NCBI GenBank assembly: GCA_004014935.1
Contig: CP025322.1
Location: 1,488,001 to 1,552,000, forward strand
From: Saccharomycopsis malanga
Taxonomy: Eukaryota > Ascomycota > Saccharomycetes > Ascoideales > Saccharomycopsidaceae
Length of the DNA: 64,000 bases
Direction of reading: 5' to 3'
Position numbers and translations under genes: made by a program. The notes under the pieces are model-generated. The model searched no databases and was not told the DNA's origin. It saw nothing but the letters and a program-made list of their open reading frames with translations. Below, one piece after another: positions 61,147-64,000 of the stretch. The first letter of the stretch is position 1. Each line of letters opens with the position of its first letter.

Positions 61147-63453
61147 ACAGTCACAGGCATACGCGCGTTGCAAATCCTGCTTGTCCAAAAGAAGAGAAGA
61201 AAAGGATAGTGTTCGAAACGAAAATTCTAAAATAAGGTATACCTTTTTTTTTTGAGTAGACTGCAGGGGAGAGACGTCGGCGGTGGTTGACCAAGGCATA
61301 AGGCTACATGTGCCTATTTGGACAATAAATGTGGGTAAAATAATGATACTGTATCAACTATGGAGAACATTACATTTATTGGTAATGAAATAAAAAAAAA
61401 AAGATGGGATGTTTCTTCAACTTATTGTGGGTGGTACTTAATTAATAATAGAGCTTATTTATTTATAAATTGCAATGAATTTTCTTTTTCTTTTTAGAAA
61501 TGTAAAAAAAAAGTCAAACAGCTGCCAATCAGACTCATTAGTAGAGATGACATAACTGGTCTACAAAGTACTGGATAAAAATCCATAGTAAAGCAAAGAA
61601 ATGAGGTAAACTTTCTTATTTTAAAATTGGATTAATTAATGCTTGATCTTCACTTCCGAGTACCCCCTGATTCCACAATTTTGGGATTGTCAGTTTGGTA
61701 TTATGGCTAGACCATGAATAATGTCACAGGATGTGGAATTCTGTAGGCAGATTTGGCTGTATGTGAGATTGTAGATTGCTGTTCCAGTGGGCAGTTTTCA
61801 CAGTGAGATTCCAACGGTTTTGTATAAAGAATGAATGCTACAAAACAGGTAATGTGATTTTTAGAAGGTATTTAGATATGAAACAAGCTATTGTGGATAA
61901 TAAAAGTGAATGTATATTATGATAACGGTAAAATAACTTGTAGTTTAAGCTTTGATGACACTCGCTATAAAATATTAAATAATTAATATATTGATGATTC
62001 GAGCTTAGTGCATTTCACTCGGTTAGGCTTGGTTAGATGGTAAAAACCTATTTAGAAATTATGGCTAAGTCAAACAGATGTTTGATATATTAGAAGGACA
62101 CACTGAATCCTAATTGGGCTGATTCACTGTACTCTATTCAAAATTTTGAGTACATTTGCTAATTGAGCTTATTCGATCCGTCAGGAATAATTGAAGAGAT
62201 CAAATGGTTAAGAATGAAATGATTCAGGTGGATGTGGGGTACATCGAAAAAAGAAGAGTTTGATTGTGTTACTTTTTAAAGAGTGTGTAAATTATCTGTT
62301 GGTGTTGCTCATTTACAATTAAATTAAGGGCCACTAGAATCAGTAACGAGCTGTTTGCGTTAAATTTCATTACTTTCAATTAAAACGTGTGAAAGAATAA
62401 AGGCAAGAGTGAGAAAAATAATGCTCTGGGTTCTCTAATTATATCTAAAGCTTTTCGAGAGTTGTATGTTTTTATATTTGACGGTACTTTTTGTTTCTAG
62501 GGGAATAGGTAAAACCGATGGGAAGTAGAGGAAAATTTGTTTAAATCATTTACTTGTATATGTTTGCAACTGCCTTTTATTATTCGAGAGTAATACGAAA
62601 TTATAGGGATTTTCTTTACTCTAACCCATAACCCCCTCCCCTCTACTTTCCACTTGTCTACAGAGTTTATCTCTTTTATAGCAATAAATATCAAAACAAA
62701 AGGCTACTCTTTAGCAGGTTTTATCTTTGGATGTATATCTTGTCAAACTACTTTCAACCAATAGATACCTTTTATCATATAAACTTTCCGCCTCTGCCTA
62801 AGCCCGCTCCAACAAGTTGACAGTGCAAGAAGGTTAAAACGTAGCTGAAAAGTGATATATTATGATTTAGAAGATTTAAAAAGGGACAGAAATGAATTCA
62901 AAAAAAAGTATTTGCGTGTAATTCAACGAATACTGGGCATGATGCTTGTACAGAAAATGAGGTTATATTGAACACACTCATGATTATAGTGAATGCTTAT
63001 GATTAATTTACTGGCAATTATAATAGGAGGTTGAGACGAGTTTCAAAAATACATTAATATATTGGTCTTCTCATGACCTATGTAATAATGAGCACGTAAT
63101 CCAATAGGTTCCCATTAATTTAATGATTTTTAATTTTAAATTTAACGTGTCTACTTGGAAGTGAATGGGAAACTGATAAAGTGTCAGAGACCTTTTGTCT
63201 ATTAACTATTCAACTTTTACTTTAACCTCTACTTATTAAGTGTAATTTTGTTCAATATGCAAAGATTTAAATAAAAATTTAAACAATTCTTTTTCAACTA
63301 TAATGGAAAAAAATCGGACCAATCAAGACCAGTCCAAGAATCTGTATTTAGTTTAGACCAATTGTTGTCACCAATAACTACAAAAGTACCAATGTTTCAA
63401 ACAACAAAAAACAACATAATATTAGCTATAAACCAAAGAAAATAATACTATGA

Positions 63454-64000
63454 CTACAATTTTGCACCAAGATTATGATGGCCACCATCGATAGGTATAA
63501 CAGTACCGTTGATATAGTTTGTTCTTTTGTCTACCAAAAAAAGGATAACTGGACGCAAATCGCTATCTTCTCCCAATCTTTGTCTTGGGTTGTCCTGGAC
63601 GTATTCCTTGCCAAACTTGCTCAAAAGCCCATTGGACATTTTGCTTGGGAAAAAGCCAGGGGCCAAGACATTGACATTTACATTGTATTCTGGGGGCAAT
63701 TGAAGAGACAAGAGTTTGCCTAAATGGGTGACACCAGCCTTGGAAGCAAGATAACCGTATGCGTTGGTAGATCTGCTGTGGCTCATACCGGCGATGGATG
63801 AGACCACAAGCACTCTTGAAGGATCAACGGATTGGCCATGCGGTTTTTTGAGTAAAGGAAGAAACTTTTGGATAGTCAAAAAAACGCCTTTAAGATTTAA
63901 ATCAAGAACTTTGGTGATGGCTTCTTCTGGATGAGATTCCAACAGTTGGCCCCAACTAGCACCAGCATTTGCAATCAAAATGTCAATCTTCTGGTCTCCA
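63454..64000 (-). CDS. Short-chain dehydrogenase/reductase, partial at right edge
   Basis: SDR-family oxidoreductase whose N-terminal cofactor-binding part lies beyond the window; the open frame continues to the edge (GDQKIDILIANAG). Visible motifs are the structural NAG (about 20 residues from the edge), the catalytic Ser (VVSSIAG) and Y-x-x-x-K (YLASKAG), and the PG motif after it (LAPGFFPS). The product ends ...NLGAKL. Ala-Lys-Leu is a PTS1 variant, so peroxisomal targeting is possible. The C-terminal pattern resembles fungal RhlG-like carbonyl/oxoacyl reductases. Substrate unknown. Confidence 0.88.
   Translation of the reverse strand, partial: GDQKIDILIANAGASWGQLLESHPEEAITKVLDLNLKGVFLTIQKFLPLLKKPHGQSVDPSRVLVVSSIAGMSHSRSTNAYGYLASKAGVTHLGKLLSLQLPPEYNVNVNVLAPGFFPSKMSNGLLSKFGKEYVQDNPRQRLGEDSDLRPVILFLVDKRTNYINGTVIPIDGGHHNLGAKL

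Larger units (their letters stand above)
56269..63453. other. 7.2-kb gene-free region upstream of C2H2 regulator
   Basis: The whole stretch lies 5' of the C2H2 gene and 3' of the short-chain dehydrogenase. No ATG frame has recognisable coding quality. It includes TGCA/GC-richer islands at about 56600-57600 and 60880-61200, separated and flanked by AT-rich DNA. It is unusually long for this genome. Candidate roles are a large promoter with a long leader, a noncoding RNA gene, a replication origin or a centromere; only the first has supporting context. Confidence 0.6.

Noticed and set aside
56269-63453. Centromere
   Set aside because: Length and AT content would allow it, but there is no inverted-repeat or point-centromere signature, and the upstream-regulatory explanation fits the gene context better.

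Overview
The window is AT-rich nuclear DNA of an ascomycete budding yeast (Saccharomycotina). Short intergenic gaps, mostly intronless genes on both strands and one-to-one matches to S. cerevisiae genes (UTP15, ATG18, TPC1, MEF1, TOM40, ESC2, CAB2, PFA3, MDJ2, SRP68, YDJ1, SHM1, SWD2) support this. The introns I could reconstruct are 50-58 nt, with GTATGT, GTAAGT or GTGAGT donors and a CTAAC/TTAAC branch only a few nucleotides before the AG. That geometry recalls early-branching lineages such as the Yarrowia/Dipodascus group more than Saccharomyces. I cannot name the species. CTG codons are rare and I could not settle whether the code is standard.

Layout. 1-3.2 kb is gene-poor and holds a ~297-bp AAAAT microsatellite. 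3.2-19.4 kb carries an intron-bearing tRNA-Pro(UGG), UTP15, ATG18, TPC1, MEF1, TOM40, an ESC2-like SUMO-like-domain gene and a CST26-like acyltransferase. 19.8-25.2 kb carries CAB2, a fructosyl-amine/sarcosine-oxidase-like flavoenzyme and an anion:cation-symporter MFS permease. 25.6-34.1 kb carries PFA3, a membrane RING-CH protein, MDJ2 (three exons), SRP68 and YDJ1. 35.7-46.9 kb carries a large disordered protein, mitochondrial SHM1 (two exons), a mitofissin/ATG44-type gene (two exons), a WKF-domain protein and SWD2. 47.7-56.3 kb carries a GCIP-like protein, a small mitochondrial membrane protein, a GST, an unknown disordered protein and a Gln/Pro-rich C2H2 regulator. 56.3-63.4 kb is a ~7.2-kb stretch with no supported gene, all upstream of the C2H2 gene. 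A short-chain dehydrogenase runs off the right edge.

Functions. Many genes serve mitochondria: import (TOM40, MDJ2, cytosolic YDJ1), translation (MEF1), cofactor transport (TPC1), one-carbon metabolism (SHM1) and fission/mitophagy (ATG44, with ATG18 in autophagy). They are interspersed with housekeeping genes, and nothing suggests a cluster.

Most unusual content: a dispersed tRNA-headed SINE-like family. Two near-full copies (15.5 and 47.2 kb) have pol III A and B boxes and perfect 10-11-bp target-site duplications; an internally deleted copy lies at 50.2 kb, a tail-only copy at 8.1 kb and a head remnant at 13.1 kb. Other points are an MDJ2 gene whose first coding exon is just the ATG, the 7-kb upstream region dotted with TGCATG sites, a uORF overlapping the SWD2 start, and a stable hairpin just upstream of SWD2.
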